A DNA stretch of 64,000 bases from an uncultured Clostridium sp. GTDB taxonomy: Bacteria; Bacillota; Clostridia; TANB77; CAG-508. Location of the stretch: the NCBI GenBank assembly GCA_900554565.1, contig USHX01000001.1:28369-92368 (forward strand), read 5' to 3'. Shown here in pieces: positions 18,497 through 26,393 of this stretch; the first letter of the stretch is position 1, and each line of letters opens with the position of its first letter. Below the pieces are notes generated by a model. The model worked only from the letters and a program-made list of their open reading frames with translations, was not told where the DNA came from and ran no database searches. A program made the position numbers and the translations under genes.

Positions 18497-18748
18497 TTAT
18501 AATTCATATATATTGGCTTTTAATATTATTTTTTGTATTTTTGTTTTCTCTTTTAGCGATATTTCCCATAAACTCCCCACTATACTTCTTTTTATTTTAT
18601 ATTCCTTTTTTGGTTTTCCAATTAGTTTGTTTAATTGTTTTTGTAGATTTACTTTGTTAGTATATATGGATATAATATCTTCATTATATAAAACATTTAT
18701 TGTTGTTTCTGTTTCTGATTTTAATGGTTCTTTATATATTTTTTGCAT
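18497..18748 (-). CDS. Conserved-looking small protein, 83 residues
   Basis: ATG 18748 has AAAGGGGA eight bases upstream. The basic, soluble protein contains YTNKVNLQKQLNKLIG and SIVGSLWEISL, followed by a lysine-rich helix. I do not recognise a named family, but the good ribosome binding site and non-random composition support a real gene. It is not overlapped by another gene. Confidence 0.55.
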   Translation of the reverse strand: MQKIYKEPLKSETETTINVLYNEDIISIYTNKVNLQKQLNKLIGKPKKEYKIKRSIVGSLWEISLKEKTKIQKIILKANIYEL

Positions 18749-18857
18749 AACATTCCCCTTTATATTTTTTGAATTTTTTGTCTTTTGTGAATGCTATTTT
18801 CTGCTACAGTATATCATAAAATCAGCTAAAAGTATAGTATTTTAGGTACATACCTAT

Positions 18858-18896
18858 ATAAAAAAAATTGGAGCATACTTAAACTGTAGCTCCATT
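18858..18896 (-). terminator. Terminator of the cotJ operon
   Basis: TGGAGC (18869-18874) pairs with GCTCCA (18889-18894), extended by TAC/GTA, followed by eight T on the minus strand. Confidence 0.7.
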
Positions 18897-18899
18897 TTC

Positions 18900-19490
18900 T
18901 TATTTACAATTTTTCATATAAAATTTTCTTTCTGCAAGTTTATCTTGAACTCCACGAAGTGCTTCTCCAAATCTTTGGAAGTGAACTACTTCTCTTTCTC
19001 TTAAATATCTTAATGGATCTAAAACATCTGGATTATCACGACATAGGTCTATCAATTTTTCATAAGTTGCCCTCGCTTTTTGTTCAGCGGCCAAATTTTC
19101 CTGCAAGTTTGCAATTGGATCTCCTTTGCATGCTAAACATGTTGCATCAAATGGAACTCCTGCTGCAGATTGTGGATATACATCAACTCCATGGTCTGTA
19201 TAATAAGGAGATAATCCTGCTTTTTCTATTTCTTCTATAGAAGCTCCTTCCGTTAATTGGTGGACAATTGTTCCTACCATTTCTAAATGGGCTAATTCTT
19301 CAGTTCCTATATCATTTAATATAGCTTTGGCTTTTTGATCAGGCATACCAAATCTTTGTGATAAATATCTAAGTGCCGCACTTAATTCTCCATCAGGTCC
19401 ACCATATTGAGATATTATAACTTTAGCTAATCTTGGTTCTGGACATTTTATATTAATTGGATATTGAAGTGTTTTATTATAAGTCCACAT
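18900..19490 (-). CDS. cotJC: Spore coat protein CotJC (manganese-catalase fold)
   Basis: 196 residues from ATG 19490, with GGGGGAA upstream; the longer in-frame start at 19538 lies within cotJB. The ferritin-like manganese-catalase fold carries the helix motifs GPDGELSAALRYLSQRF, GTEELAHLEMV, AAEQKARATYEKLI and EREVVHFQRFGEAL, whose Glu and His residues bind the dimanganese centre. CotJ proteins belong to the inner spore coat of Bacillus and Clostridium. Its start codon overlaps the cotJB stop in a TAATG junction, so the two are translationally coupled. Last gene of the cotJABC operon. Confidence 0.95.
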   Translation of the reverse strand: MWTYNKTLQYPINIKCPEPRLAKVIISQYGGPDGELSAALRYLSQRFGMPDQKAKAILNDIGTEELAHLEMVGTIVHQLTEGASIEEIEKAGLSPYYTDHGVDVYPQSAAGVPFDATCLACKGDPIANLQENLAAEQKARATYEKLIDLCRDNPDVLDPLRYLREREVVHFQRFGEALRGVQDKLAERKFYMKNCK

Positions 19491-19792
19491 TAGTAATTCC
19501 CCCTTTCCCATGGCCATGGTTCTTCTAACCATCTCCACTTATTGCAAGGATAATTAATAGTAAGTGGGCCATAAACCTTTTGATATTTGTCTTTCAATTC
19601 TTTTGCTCTTTTGCAATATTTTTTGTGTAAACAAAGTGCCTTTTCATCCTCTGGATGAGTATCTAAATATAGTGCAAGTTCAGTTATAGCAAAATCATAG
19701 CCTCTTATTTCTTGTATCATTTTTCTTCTTAAATCACAATCTACTGTGTTTTCTTCTTCACAATTGCAATTTCTATTTTCTTCTACTGACAT
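19490..19792 (-). CDS. cotJB: Spore coat protein CotJB
   Basis: 100 residues. The N-terminal 20 residues are Cys- and Glu-rich, followed by the conserved CotJB body: IRGYDFAITELALYLDTHPED, a lysine-rich helix and the C-terminal signature LEEPWPWE. It needs CotJC for coat assembly in Bacillus. It overlaps cotJA by ten bases and cotJC by one. Confidence 0.93.
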   Translation of the reverse strand: MSVEENRNCNCEEENTVDCDLRRKMIQEIRGYDFAITELALYLDTHPEDEKALCLHKKYCKRAKELKDKYQKVYGPLTINYPCNKWRWLEEPWPWERGNY

Positions 19793-20139
19793 TTGTTACA
19801 CCCCTTTCCAATTTGGTTTGTTGTTCTGATATATTCAATTTCTTCCATTGATTGGCAAGGTACATATGGACTTACTAATTCTGGAAATATTGTTCCCATT
19901 TTTAATCCAACTGCTGGTTTAAAAGTTCTATCCATATATTGAATTGGTACATAGCTTTGTGCTAACATTGGATTTTCTGGAAAGATACTATCTTCTTCTT
20001 CAAATCCGCATTGACAGCTGTCATAAACGTCTTCATATGATACTACATTGTCACATTGATTTTCCATAATATCATTTTGCATTTCACATGAATCATCATT
20101 ATAACTATTATTCATGCAATAACATTTTCTTCTAAACAT
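19783..20139 (-). CDS. cotJA: Spore coat-associated protein CotJA
   Basis: 118 residues, longer than the roughly 80-residue Bacillus protein because of an acidic, Cys/Asn-rich N-terminal extension (about 1-55). The conserved part runs from MLAQSYVPIQYMDRTFKP through GLKMGTIFPELVSPYVP. AAAGGGGG lies before the ATG. A CATATAAT box about 25 bases upstream resembles a sigma-E -10 element, which would fit mother-cell expression, but I see no clear -35. Confidence 0.9.
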   Translation of the reverse strand: MFRRKCYCMNNSYNDDSCEMQNDIMENQCDNVVSYEDVYDSCQCGFEEEDSIFPENPMLAQSYVPIQYMDRTFKPAVGLKMGTIFPELVSPYVPCQSMEEIEYIRTTNQIGKGCNKCQ

Positions 20140-20250
20140 TTCTTTTTTCCCCCTTTATCTACATTATATGATCTTATCATTTTTTTGCTATAATTTTTGG
20201 GTAGAAAAAAGGCTATAAATGTATTTCTACACTTATAGCTTCTTTATATT

Positions 20251-20784
20251 TTATTCTAAATAATCATCAACTTTTTTTATAAAAATTGCATTTTCAATTA
20301 TGTCTATAATTCCATATACTATAGTAACAATTCCTATTGTTTGAATAACTGAACCAGTATTAGCTAATATATATATTCCAGCAATTATTGTTACTATTGC
20401 TAAAATTAATGTTGTTAGCCATAATTTAGATTTGTAGTCTTTCCAAACTATTGTTGTTTGGAAATTCATTATACCACTATAGATAATCCATACTGCTATT
20501 ATTGCTCTAAATGCTGACATTATAAATTCTGAGCAAAACATAACTATAATTCCTACAATTATTAATATTACTGATAATGCAAACATATAATTGTCTGTTC
20601 TGTCTCCTGAAAAATAATCAACAAGTTTTAGTATTCCCATTGCAATAAATATTATCCCAAGTAATATTGAAATGGCTCCCATAACTTCATCTGGTCTTGC
20701 AAGCATCATTATTCCTAATAGTACAAATATAAGTGAGATTATGATATCTGTCCAACCTGATTTTTTCAAAAATTTCTTCCACAT
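20251..20784 (-). CDS. HdeD/DUF308-family membrane protein
   Basis: 177 residues with six predicted membrane helices and repeated pairs of the type LLGIIFIAMGILKLVDYF and IVYGIIDIIENAIF, typical of the HdeD-like DUF308 family. Short basic loops suggest the N-terminus is inside. It sits 69 bases downstream of a TetR regulator on the same strand and may be its target. Function unknown; the Escherichia coli relative is linked to acid resistance. Confidence 0.75.
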   Translation of the reverse strand: MWKKFLKKSGWTDIIISLIFVLLGIMMLARPDEVMGAISILLGIIFIAMGILKLVDYFSGDRTDNYMFALSVILIIVGIIVMFCSEFIMSAFRAIIAVWIIYSGIMNFQTTIVWKDYKSKLWLTTLILAIVTIIAGIYILANTGSVIQTIGIVTIVYGIIDIIENAIFIKKVDDYLE

Positions 20785-20853
20785 ACCTTTTCCCTCTTTT
20801 CTTATTTTATTTTCTACAATATAACATAAAAAAATATAATTGTATATAATTTT

Positions 20854-21456
20854 TTACATTTTTTGCATTCCTTTTTTCAATATTTCTATTTCTCTTTTTA
20901 AGGAATATCTTCCTTCTTCTTTTGGCACTTTACCTTTCATAGTTTCTATTGCTATGTTTCTTGTTATTGTTCCTAAGATTTTCATTATATATTCTAAATC
21001 ATCTGGCTCTTCTATTTTTAAAAGTTCTTGATTTATTTTTTTATTTATTATTTCTCTTTCTTTCTCATCTTCTTGCTTATCAAATATGTTTATATTGTTT
21101 TTTCTTAGTTCTTGCAAAATATTTGTTATCAATTTTAATTTTTCATTATCTGTTGCTTTTTCTACCATGTAGTCATATATTTTTAATGATGCTTCAAAAA
21201 TATCACCATTTGTTTCTTCTAAAAAGTCACTTAGTTTATTTTTTTCTATTTTGCTATATTTATGTACAACATATTTTACTGCATCTTCTTTGTTTTCAAA
21301 GTATTGATAAAAGCTTCCTCTTGGAATTTTTGCCTCTGCAACTATATTACTTATTGATGCTTTTTCAAATGAGCCTTTACTAAATTCGTTTATTAATGCT
21401 TTTTCTATCTTTTCTCTTTTTTCTTCTTTTAAATGAAAAAATGTATCTTTTGGCAT
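20854..21456 (-). CDS. TetR/AcrR-family transcriptional regulator
   Basis: 200 residues. The N-terminal helix-turn-helix includes EKIEKALINEFSKGSFEKASISNIVAEAKIPRGSFYQYFENKEDA with invariant positions shortened here only by wording; the C-terminal ligand domain is helical and diverged. A 15-bp perfect palindrome (21476-21490) lies between its -10 box and its start codon, so it is probably autoregulated. The DUF308 membrane gene follows on the same strand. The ligand is unknown. Confidence 0.88.
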   Translation of the reverse strand: MPKDTFFHLKEEKREKIEKALINEFSKGSFEKASISNIVAEAKIPRGSFYQYFENKEDAVKYVVHKYSKIEKNKLSDFLEETNGDIFEASLKIYDYMVEKATDNEKLKLITNILQELRKNNINIFDKQEDEKEREIINKKINQELLKIEEPDDLEYIMKILGTITRNIAIETMKGKVPKEEGRYSLKREIEILKKGMQKM

Positions 21457-21475
21457 ATTTTTTCTCCTTTTCTTT

Positions 21476-21490
21476 ATGACATTTTGTCAT
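21476..21490 (-). promoter_or_regulatory. Probable TetR-type operator
   Basis: ATGACA-TTT-TGTCAT is a perfect 6-3-6 palindrome just downstream of the -10 box of the regulator's promoter. Confidence 0.6.
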
Positions 21491-21496
21491 TTTGAG

Positions 21497-21525
21497 ATTT
21501 TACACCTTTTTCTCTTTTTTGTCAA
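21497..21525 (-). promoter_or_regulatory. Promoter of the TetR-DUF308 unit
   Basis: On the minus strand TTGACA (21520-21525), 17 bp, TAAAAT (21497-21502). Confidence 0.7.
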
Positions 21526-21540
21526 TTACTTTTATATAAC

Positions 21541-21592
21541 AAAAAGAGACATCTTATGAATTTTATTAATAACTCATATGATATCTCTTTTT
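21541..21592 (-). terminator. Terminator of rpmF
   Basis: Nineteen-base arms at 21541-21559 and 21574-21592 pair with two mismatches and end in five T. Confidence 0.75.
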
Positions 21593-21597
21593 AATTC

Positions 21598-21789
21598 CTA
21601 TGCATTTTCAGTTTCTTTTTTTGCAACTACTTCTTTTCCATCATAGTAACCACAGTTTTTGCAAACTCTGTGTGGTAATACTGGTTCATGGCAATGTGGG
21701 CATGTTGTATAAGTTGGATTTTCTTTTTTCCATGTTGATCTTTTTGAGTGTGTTCTTGCTTTTGACCATCTTCTTTTTGGTTGTGCCAT
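21598..21789 (-). CDS. rpmF: 50S ribosomal protein L32
   Basis: 63 residues, the usual length. It starts MAQPKRRWSKARTHSKRS and carries a four-cysteine zinc ribbon (CPHC ... CKNC). It binds 23S rRNA in the large subunit. The common upstream partner yceD (DUF177) is not adjacent. Its own terminator follows. Confidence 0.96.
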   Translation of the reverse strand: MAQPKRRWSKARTHSKRSTWKKENPTYTTCPHCHEPVLPHRVCKNCGYYDGKEVVAKKETENA

Positions 21790-21917
21790 TCTAATTCCCC
21801 CCTTGCTTAAAGATATATGTATATATCTGTTTCAATTTTATCTAATTTATTTGTGACATTTTTGTCACTATAAAATTATACAAGTATTTTCGTTTTTTGT
21901 CAATAGTTACTTTTAGG

Positions 21918-22457
21918 TTATTCACAATATTTTTTGTAAATTACTCTAACATTCTGTTTTGTTAGTGCTTTATCTATTCCATTTTCTGCAACTTGAGTTA
22001 ATACTTCTGTTACATATTGTTTCATTTTTGGATTCATTCTAATTTTTTCTTGTTCTTTTTTCCAATATTCTAATTCATATTCTTTAGTAAATTTATCTCC
22101 CATATATGTCATTCCAGCTGCTAATTTGTCACAAATCATTTCAGCTGCATATTTGTATGGAATTATTGGTGTTTGGTCATCTGCGGCTTCATCTACCCAA
22201 TATTCCGCATGATGTCTGTTTCTTCCTTTATGATGTAACCAAGCCTTTGAATATCCATTTGCCTTTTTGGCTTCTGTTATTGGTGAATGTGTTCCATTAT
22301 AATATTTTACACTTTCTATAAATTCTGTAGGTGAATATTTAGACCAGTCATGCATGAATCCTCTCCATGGCTCTCCTATTTTGCAACATAGTTTAAATAC
22401 TACCCATTTGTGGTGTGTTATAAGTTTTGTATGTTTTACTAAATTTCTTAAGTACAT
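21918..22457 (-). CDS. DUF5662-family protein
   Basis: 179 residues. The order H-x-HDWSKYSPTEF, AWLHHKGRNRHHAEYW and KYAAEMICDKLAAGMTY is that of DUF5662, a soluble helical family rich in conserved His and Asp that probably bind metal, like HD-domain proteins. No biochemical function is known to me. It stands alone and is divergent from asnB. Confidence 0.75.
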   Translation of the reverse strand: MYLRNLVKHTKLITHHKWVVFKLCCKIGEPWRGFMHDWSKYSPTEFIESVKYYNGTHSPITEAKKANGYSKAWLHHKGRNRHHAEYWVDEAADDQTPIIPYKYAAEMICDKLAAGMTYMGDKFTKEYELEYWKKEQEKIRMNPKMKQYVTEVLTQVAENGIDKALTKQNVRVIYKKYCE

Positions 22458-22587
22458 TTAAATTCTTCCTTTCTTACATTTCTAGTTTACTATAACTTTT
22501 TTTCAAAATCAATAAATTTTATTTATTTTTTTGCATATATTATTTAATATAATTAAATTTAAATGACATTTTGTTAGGAGGTATTAT

Positions 22588-24436
22588 ATGTGTGGTTTTG
22601 TTGGTTTTGCCAACTTTGAAGAAGATATTTCTAAAAGAAAAAATATATTAGAAGATATGAATTCTAAGCTATCTAAACGTGGCCCAGATGAAGAAGGCTA
22701 TTACATAGATAAAAATGTTGCACTTGCACACAAAAGACTTATAGTTATTGATAAAGAAGGCCGGAAAACAGCCTATGATTGAAAAGTTTTCTTTTGGTGC
22801 TTATATTATTGTTTATAATGGACAAATTTATAATACAAAAGAATTAAAAGAAACTTTATTGCAAAATGATTTTACAATAAATACTCATTCTGATACAGAA
22901 ATTTTATTAAAAAGCTATATTTATTACGGCCATGATGTTGTTAGACATTTAAATGGTATTTTTGCTTTTGCAATTTTAGATACTAATAAAAATGAAATTT
23001 TTCTAGCTAGAGATCATTTTGGAATAAAGCCTTTATTTTATACTATAAAAGATGGAACTATTATTTTTGGTTCTGAATTAAAAGCCATTTTTGAATATCC
23101 AGGAATAGAAAAAATTTTAGATCAACAAGGTATTTGTGAATTATTTGGAATTGGTCCTGCTCATACTCCTGGAACAACTATTTTTAAAGATATATATGAA
23201 ATAAAGCCAGCTCATTTCGGCATTTTTAACAACTCTGGACTTCACTTAAAACGATATTGGAAATTGGTATCTAAAGAACATACTGATAGCTTGGGGAAAA
23301 CCTGTGAAAAGCTTAAATTTTATTTGAATGATTCTATAACAAGACAACTTGTATCTGATGTTCCATTATGTACTTTTCTTTCTGGCGGATTAGATTCTAG
23401 CATAATTACTAAGTTTGCCTCTGATTATTGTAAAAAGCAAGGATTACCGCCTTTAGATACTTATTCTATTGATTATGTAGATAATGATAAAAATTTCGTT
23501 AAAAGCGATTTTCAGCCTAATTCAGATAATTTTTATATTGACCTTATGCAAAAAAGGTTGCACACAAATCATCATAAAATTGTAATTGATACACCTGAAT
23601 TAGCTACAAGCTTAGAAAATGCAATGATTGCTAGAGATATGCCTGGCATGGCAGACATAGATTCTTCCCTATTGTTATTTTGCAAATATGTAAAAAAAGA
23701 TATGACTGTTGCTCTTACTGGTGAGTGTGCTGATGAAATTTTTGGTGGATATCCTTGGTTTTTCAGAGATGATGCACTGCAAAGTAATACATTTCCTTGG
23801 TCAATTTCTATAAAAGAACGTCAAGATTTATTAAATCCTTCTATTGGAAACAAAGTAAATTTGAAAGAATATATAGATTATAGATATAATGAAAGTCTTT
23901 CTGAAGTGGAAATTTTAAAAACTGATTCTATTGAAACTGCCGAAAAGAGAAAAATTTCACATCTTACTTTAAACTGGTTTATGCAAACACTTCTAGACCG
24001 TTCTGATAGAATGGCAATGTACAATGGCCTTGAGCTTCGTGTTCCATTCTGTGATTATAGATTAGCTCAATATGTTTGGAATATTCCTTGGGAGTGGAAA
24101 GCTTTAAAAGGTCGTGAAAAAGGTCTTTTAAGATATGTATGTAAAGGCTTTTTACCTTCTGAAATTGTTGATAGAAAAAAGTCACCATATCCTAAAACTC
24201 ATAATCCAACTTATCTTGCAAAAGTTAAAGGTATGCTTTCAGATATTATGAAAGATGAATCTGCTCCTATTAATGATTTGCTAAATAGAAATTATATTCT
24301 AGATATTTTAAATACTGATGGTAAAAGTATAACAAGACCATGGTTTGGCCAACTTATGCAAGGTCCACAATTAATGGCTTATCTTTGTCAAGTAAATATG
24401 TGGCTTGAAAAATATCAACCCAAAATAGAAATTTAA
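22588..24436 (+). CDS. asnB: Glutamine-dependent asparagine synthetase, needs +1 shift at CGG codon 59
   Basis: 615 residues after joining. AsnB makes Asn from Asp, Gln and ATP. AGGAGG precedes the ATG. The glutaminase domain begins MCGFVGF with the catalytic Cys2 and contains RGPDEEG. The frame breaks at 22762-22764 (GGC CGG AAA); skipping the C gives EGGKQPMIEKF, the conserved GGxQPM motif, and the second part runs to the end with SGGLDSS (ATP pyrophosphatase loop), GECADEIFGGYP and the helical synthetase core. Without the shift only 64 residues would be made. Length is close to Bacillus AsnB. A strong terminator follows. Confidence 0.9.
22762..22764 (+). other. Putative +1 recoding site: CGG codon 59 of asnB
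   Basis: The context is GGC CGG AAA. Dropping the C gives GGA, the second Gly of the GGxQPM motif; the zero frame ends at TGA six codons later. Confidence 0.8.
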
Positions 24437-24440
24437 GTTT

Positions 24441-24485
24441 AAAATAGAGGCTTACTTCACATAGCATAAGTAGCCTCTATTTTTA
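24441..24485 (+). terminator. Terminator of asnB
   Basis: AAAATAGAGGCT (24441-24452) pairs perfectly with AGCCTCTATTTT (24472-24483), followed by T. Confidence 0.8.
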
Positions 24486-24511
24486 GCTTAAATTATATAC
24501 TATACCATATC

Positions 24512-24655
24512 TTACAAAATCAATACTTCTTTGAATTTATTCTGAGCAAAATTTTCTTGACATTTAAAGTCTATTCCTATATCTATTATTTTTTTAAGTT
24601 TTTTCTTTGCTTCGTCTTTATTTTTATTATTTAGTATATTATTCACTCTAAACAT
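24512..24655 (-). CDS. Small basic protein downstream of metG, 47 residues
   Basis: ATG 24655 lies 14 bases after the metG stop with AAGGAAGG immediately upstream. The lysine- and asparagine-rich helix (NNKNKDEAKKKLKKIIDIG) is followed by a segment with one Cys. A longer in-frame start inside metG (24697) is rejected for lack of a binding site. I know no family; the spacing and binding site suggest it is co-translated with metG. Confidence 0.45.
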   Translation of the reverse strand: MFRVNNILNNKNKDEAKKKLKKIIDIGIDFKCQENFAQNKFKEVLIL

Positions 24656-24668
24656 AACCTTCCTTTTA

Positions 24669-26297
24669 TCAGTTTTTATTAATTTCAACTCTCTCAAAAA
24701 GTATTTCTATATTATCAAGAGATATTTTTTCTTTTATTTGTATTGGCTCCCATAATGATTTTTCAATTTTCAAATATTCTCTTAGTTTATTAGACGTTTC
24801 AGGCATTATTGGTTCAATTAAATTAGATAAATTAGCAATTACATTAGCACAAGTATAAATGGTATTATTAAATTCTTTTATATTTTCTCTTTTTTGTATC
24901 CATGGTTTTCTCTCATCATAATACTTATTCCCCATCTCAATTAGATCAATTATTTTACTACATGCTTTCTTAAATTCCAGATTTTCTATATGTTCAGAAA
25001 CCGTTTTATAAGTTTCGTTAATCTTCTCTAGCATATGTACGTCCATAACACCTAAAGGAATTTCATTTAAGCCCTTGAATTTTAAAGTTCTATTTACAAA
25101 ATTTCCAAATTTGTTTACCATATCAGAATTATGAACATTAATATAATTTTCTACCGTAAAGTCCACATCTTTATTTTCTGGTCCATAAGCTATCATATAA
25201 TATCTTAAGGAATCAACATTATATTTTTCTACCATCTGTTGTATTGTTATTCCATTGCCTTTACTTTTTGATATTTTTTCAGAATTTATATTTAAATATT
25301 GTGTTGCAACCATAACGTCTGGCAAATGATAATTTTCTTCTATAGCCATTAATAAAGCTGGTAAAATTATAGTATGGAATGTTATATTATCTTTTCCATG
25401 GCACATGTATATTTTATTATTATTATCTTCTTTCCAAAAATTTTCCCAATCTATTCCCTTTTCTTCACAAACCTTTTGTGTTGCAGTAATATATCCTAGT
25501 ACAGCATCAATCCATACATACATTTTTTTATCTCTAAAACCTTCAACTGGAATATCAACCCCCCAAGACAAATCTCTTGTTACTGCTCTATCTTTTAAGC
25601 CTTCTTTTAAATATTTTTCAGTTTCATTTATTGATGCTATTCTCCATTTTTTTTGTTTTTCTCTTGCATATTTTTCTATCTGTTTTTGAAATTTTGACAA
25701 TGCTATATATAAATGTGTATTCTCTTTTTGTATAGTTTTGTAGCCACATTCTCTACATGTTGCTCCTATCATATCCCCCTCATTTGGAACATAACCGCAA
25801 TCACATTGATCCCCTTTTGTGACCAAACCACAATTAGGGCAAATTAATTCTAATTCTCTATCAGCTTCAAATTTGCCACAATGTTTGCAATATGGTTGCA
25901 AATTTTTTTTAGGATAAATATATTTATTTTTGTACATTTTTAAAAACATTTCTTCTACATGTTTTTTATGATATATATCATAAGTTTTTGTATATAAGTC
26001 ATAGGAAAAATTCATTTTATTAAAAATACTTCTAAATTCATTATGATACTTTTCTGCAATATCTTTTGGTTCTATTTTCTCACGTTTAGCTCTTTCTGTA
26101 ATAGGCGTTCCATGGCAATCTGTTCCTGAAACATATAAAACATTATCCCCTAATAACTCATGATATCTTTTTAAAAAGTCCCCAGAAATTAATGCTGCCA
26201 AATGTCCTAAATGTAGCGAACTGTTTGCATAAGGCCAAGCTCCACCAATTAATACATTTCTTTTATTTTCCGTCAAGAGTTTAAACTTATTTTCCAA
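24669..26297 (-). CDS. metG: Methionyl-tRNA synthetase
   Basis: 542 residues, shorter than enzymes carrying the C-terminal tRNA-binding (EMAP) domain, which is absent here. The Rossmann domain has GGAWPYANSSLHLGHLAAL (HIGH box HLGH); two cysteine knuckles (CKHC/CPNC and CDC/CREC, about 135-190) bind zinc; the signature loop is KISKS. The C-terminal helical anticodon domain is complete. It charges tRNA-Met. The upstream region shows no T-box hallmark. A 47-residue gene follows. Confidence 0.95.
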   Translation of the reverse strand: MENKFKLLTENKRNVLIGGAWPYANSSLHLGHLAALISGDFLKRYHELLGDNVLYVSGTDCHGTPITERAKREKIEPKDIAEKYHNEFRSIFNKMNFSYDLYTKTYDIYHKKHVEEMFLKMYKNKYIYPKKNLQPYCKHCGKFEADRELELICPNCGLVTKGDQCDCGYVPNEGDMIGATCRECGYKTIQKENTHLYIALSKFQKQIEKYAREKQKKWRIASINETEKYLKEGLKDRAVTRDLSWGVDIPVEGFRDKKMYVWIDAVLGYITATQKVCEEKGIDWENFWKEDNNNKIYMCHGKDNITFHTIILPALLMAIEENYHLPDVMVATQYLNINSEKISKSKGNGITIQQMVEKYNVDSLRYYMIAYGPENKDVDFTVENYINVHNSDMVNKFGNFVNRTLKFKGLNEIPLGVMDVHMLEKINETYKTVSEHIENLEFKKACSKIIDLIEMGNKYYDERKPWIQKRENIKEFNNTIYTCANVIANLSNLIEPIMPETSNKLREYLKIEKSLWEPIQIKEKISLDNIEILFERVEINKN

Positions 26298-26393
26298 TTA
26301 AAATCCCCCCTATTCAAGTACAATTATAATATCATATTAGTAAAATTGTCGCCATTTTTTTGACAATTTTTCCCATGATTTATTAGTTATTTT

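Noticed and set aside
18900..19538. A longer CotJC beginning at 19538
   Set aside because: The extra residues lie within cotJB; ATG 19490 has a strong binding site and the usual family N-terminus.
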